This document shows, piece by piece, positions 8,213 through 10,383 of a stretch of DNA of 10,383 nt; position 1 is the stretch's first letter; the number at the start of each line of letters is the position of its first letter. This stretch comes from Monoraphidium neglectum. Taxonomy: Eukaryota > Chlorophyta > Chlorophyceae > Sphaeropleales > Selenastraceae. The stretch lies in assembly GCF_000611645.1 (NCBI RefSeq), contig NW_014011899.1, forward strand, positions 2,561-12,943, written 5' to 3'. A model generated the notes under the pieces. It was not told where the DNA came from, made no database searches, and saw only the letters and a program-made list of their open reading frames with translations. The translations under genes were made by a program, and so were the position numbers.

Positions 8213-8530
8213 GCGCAGCACACCAATATCAAGCGCCGCCTGTCAATGGCGACCCTGGGAGCGGCAAGGGTGTGTGCCTGGGTTGACGTCTTGGACGAGT
8301 GGCAAGCGGCAATGCGCCGGCACCAAATGTGGGACGAGCCCTGCACAAGGAGCGCCTGCGCCTCGAATATCGCGCGGCGAATTCAGTGGCAAATCTTTGC
8401 TGCTAAAACAGCGTTTGGCATGGGCCTACAGCAGGCTCACTGCGCCCTGAGCATGCTGAAGCGCTGTGAAAAGCACCAGCGTGCATTCGGGTCCCAGTAC
8501 ACAGCTCGGCGCACGGGGCGCCGTGCCTAG
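8213..8530 (+). CDS. Unrecognised basic, Trp-rich open frame (C-terminal part of a broken gene?)
   Basis: The frame is open from 8057, and the convincing portion begins near 8213. It encodes an alternating hydrophobic/basic sequence with VDVLDEWQAAMRR, then ARRIQWQIFAAKTAFGMG, and ends with a basic tail TARRTGRRA and a TAG stop. It looks like a small helical, nucleic-acid-binding C-terminal domain. No domain is assigned with confidence. A faint likeness to DNA-binding C-terminal domains of tyrosine-recombinase-type elements is a guess only. It is convergent with the kinase gene. Confidence 0.3.
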   Translation, partial: AQHTNIKRRLSMATLGAARVCAWVDVLDEWQAAMRRHQMWDEPCTRSACASNIARRIQWQIFAAKTAFGMGLQQAHCALSMLKRCEKHQRAFGSQYTARRTGRRA

Positions 8531-9007
8531 ATGCGCGGACTTGTATGCATGCATGCGTGCTTGCCGCACGGCCGCACCTGCAAGCCACTGAAAAAGGAAT
8601 GGCACGACTGCGGGCACCCATGCGTGATTGCGGCTCGCATGACTGTGTGCAGCCAGTGAAAGCCATCGACTTGCACAAACTCGCAAGGAAGATGATAAGC
8701 CATGCGGTGTGAGCAGTGGGCGGATCTTTTCGAATGCACCCTGGCTCCATGCGTGCGCTGCGCATCGGCCACAGTATACGTCTTGCGCCCTGGCTGTCTC
8801 GGCACATGCACATTTTCAGGCGCCCATGCATATGAGCGCCCGCGGCCGTGTCGCAGCCGGGGACATTCGTAAGTGCAAATGGAATGCGCACGCATCAAGC
8901 CCGTGCGCAAGGGACCCGCCAGCACCCTGCGCAAAGCGGAATGCATTGCTGCATGTGCGCCGGCGAGCAGGCAGAATGCCATCAAGCGAGGAGCCTTGCG
9001 CAGCCCG
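8531..9007. other. Intergenic / kinase 3' UTR, no gene seen
   Basis: Probably the 3' UTR of the kinase gene plus the convergent spacer. I see no TGTAA on the minus strand within it. An ATGCATGCATGC palindromic alternation lies at 8545-8556. Open frames here on both strands are Cys/His/Arg-rich and look random. Confidence 0.5.
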
Positions 9008-10244
9008 TCAACCCAAGTGCACGGCCGCTGCGGGTGCGTGCGCGTGCGCTGGGGCAGTCCCGTGCGCGACCATCCAAGGGTGCTGCATCGCGCAGTACGC
9101 CGGCGGCCTCTTCTCGGGGTCGAGCTCAAACAGCGCCCCCAGCAGGTCGCGCGCGGCCGGCGACAGCGCGCGGCACGCGGGCGTGTCCAGCATCACGTCG
9201 CCGGCTGCCACGTCAGCCAGCACCTGCCGCGTCGGCATGCCGGCCAGCCGGTCGAGGGCGCAGTCCCAGTGCGGGAAGCGCCCCGTCAGCAGCTGGTACG
9301 CGATTACGGCGACCCCCCACATGTCGGACGCGCGGCCGTAGGGCGCGCCGCGCGCGACCTCCGGGGCCATGTACGCCGGCGTCCCGCTGAGGCCCTCGAG
9401 GGACGGCGCGTCGCCTGGGCAGCTGCGGGCACAGCCGAAGTCGATCATCTTGACGTGGATGGCGCCGCGCGGCTCGGAGGGGTCGGCGCGGTGGGCGGCG
9501 GAGGGGTAGGTGGACGCCAGCATGAAGTCTGGGTGGTGCGGGTAGGGGTGGAGGGCGAAAGGGAGGGGTGCAGCACAGGGTGGATGGGTGCAGTCTTGAG
9601 CAACACACCCGGCGATGGCCGGGCATAATCAAGGGTGCTGTGGCGGCCGCTGGGTGGTGGCTGCGCGGCCGCAGGCCGAGCGGCTGCGGGCTGCCGCATG
9701 CAGCGACCTGCGGCGCAAAGGTGACCCCCCGCCGGCGTGCTGCACTCACTCGCGGGCTTCACGTCGCCATAGCAGATGCCCTCCGAGTGGCACGCCATCA
9801 GCCCGTCAAGCACGCCGCGAAGCGCAGCGGCAGCCTCCGGCTCTGTCAGGCTGCCGCCCTGCTCGTCGGCCAGCGCCTGCAGGCTGCCGCCCGAGACAAG
9901 GTCCTGGACCACGTAAACCGAGTAAGAATCCATGTGCACGGCGCGCGTGCGCGCGACGGAGCGGCACCAGCGGACGCGGTGCGCCATGGCAGCCTGGCGG
10001 CATGAGGGGAGCAGCATTGCAGAAGCGGAGGCATGTGTGAGTGAGCAACCGCAAGGGGGGCGGCGGGCTGGAGGTCAGACATAGCAGGTGAGGCAAGGTA
10101 GCATATCGGTGCAGCGTCAGTGTCCTAGGCCCCGCACCTCGTTCTCAATCGCGCTCGTCCGGTCCACCTTGTTGCGCCGCCGCTGCAATATCTTGACCGC
10201 ACACACCTCCCGGGTTTCGCGGTGGGTGCATACACGGACAACAC
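9008..10244 (-). CDS. Protein kinase, CAMK/CDPK-like, with YGD in place of HRD (5' end beyond window)
   Basis: Visible exons 10244-10138, 9993-9750 and 9528-9008 (stop TGA), GT-AG and phase-consistent, about 290 residues. The first visible exon starts with a split Gly codon and VVRVCTHRETREVCAVK, the end of the glycine-rich loop and the ATP-binding Lys; IENE supplies the helix C Glu. The second exon has the hinge region YVVQDLVSGGSL and GICYGDVKPA. The Asn of the catalytic loop is made by the splice (A|AC). The third exon has IDFGCAR, GTPAYMAPEV, SDMWGVAVIAYQLLTG and DPEKRP...HPWM. Catalytic Asp, Lys, Asn, DFG and APE are all kept, so an active Ser/Thr kinase is expected. HRD is replaced by YGD, making it a non-RD kinase. 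It stops about 18 residues after HPWM, with an Ala/His-rich tail and no EF-hands, so calcium control is not encoded downstream. The N-terminus (possible transit peptide or regulatory part) is outside the window. Confidence 0.88.
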
Positions 10245-10365
10245 CTGCAGACGCCACCAGTCACCACATAATGGTCAGCCAGGTGATTTGCAGACATGAC
10301 CAGCAGGCGGTGCAACGGCAGGGGCGGCAAGGGCCACTCAACTGCCAGGTCCAACTGCCGTGCAT

Positions 10366-10381
10366 GATAGATAGATAGATA
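10366..10381. repeat. (GATA)4 microsatellite
   Basis: Four GATA units at the right edge, inside the kinase intron or upstream sequence. The repeat may continue beyond the window. Confidence 0.85.
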
Positions 10382-10383
10382 AG

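Noticed and set aside
8545..8556. ATGCATGCATGC palindrome as a protein-binding operator
   Set aside because: Simple alternating repeat with no paired site or promoter nearby; chance or microsatellite is enough.
8527..9129. 200-residue minus-strand open frame downstream of the kinase
   Set aside because: It overlaps the kinase C-terminal exon in another frame, and its composition (Arg, His, Cys) looks random.
1..10383. CRISPR arrays, tRNA or rRNA genes, prokaryotic operons
   Set aside because: No spaced direct repeats, no cloverleaf or rRNA motifs recognised, and the gene structure is clearly eukaryotic with many spliceosomal introns.

Overview
The window looks like nuclear DNA from a green alga (Chlorophyta, probably a GC-rich chlorophycean). 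The evidence is intron-dense genes with GC-rich introns of about 140-300 bp, GTGAGT/GTGCGC/GTGGGT-type donors, very GC-rich third codon positions, many (CAG)n-encoded homopolymers, a TGTAA motif of the kind used as a green-algal polyadenylation signal, and a G-patch protein whose C-terminal half looks plant-like. No bacterial operon, rRNA, tRNA or CRISPR array was seen.

Three multi-exon genes, all on the minus strand, account for most of the window. (1) From the left edge to about 3.7 kb (perhaps starting as far up as 4.07 kb) lies a large gene, cut at its 3' end by the window edge. It has a Cys-rich cross-brace domain with PHD/RING-like spacing, a long glutamine-rich middle, a short basic helix and a region that fits the SPOC fold pattern. 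That order (PHD-like, then SPOC-like) recalls the PHF3/DIDO/Bye1 group of RNA polymerase II regulators, but the assignment is inferred. (2) From 4160 to 6673 lies a five-exon G-patch gene (GPATCH4/PINX1-like, probably nucleolar). Every splice phase is consistent and the canonical DTLGVG end of the G-patch is created by splicing. (3) From 9008 past the right edge lies a protein kinase of CAMK/CDPK-like character with at least three exons. Its HRD motif is replaced by YGD, and no EF-hands follow the kinase domain.

Between the G-patch promoter (a TATAAATA box at 6869-6876, minus strand) and the kinase lies a different stretch, about 6.9-8.5 kb. It has lower GC and mixed codon use. Its coding-like pieces lie on the plus strand and are broken by stops and frame changes. 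The most likely explanation is a decayed mobile element or pseudogene, although a poorly resolved spliced gene cannot be excluded. The 8531-9007 interval holds no convincing gene.

Genes (1) and (2) are transcribed in the same direction and packed tightly. Both products look nuclear (transcription/RNA regulation and ribosome/RNA-helicase cofactor), but nothing in the sequence shows that they act together.
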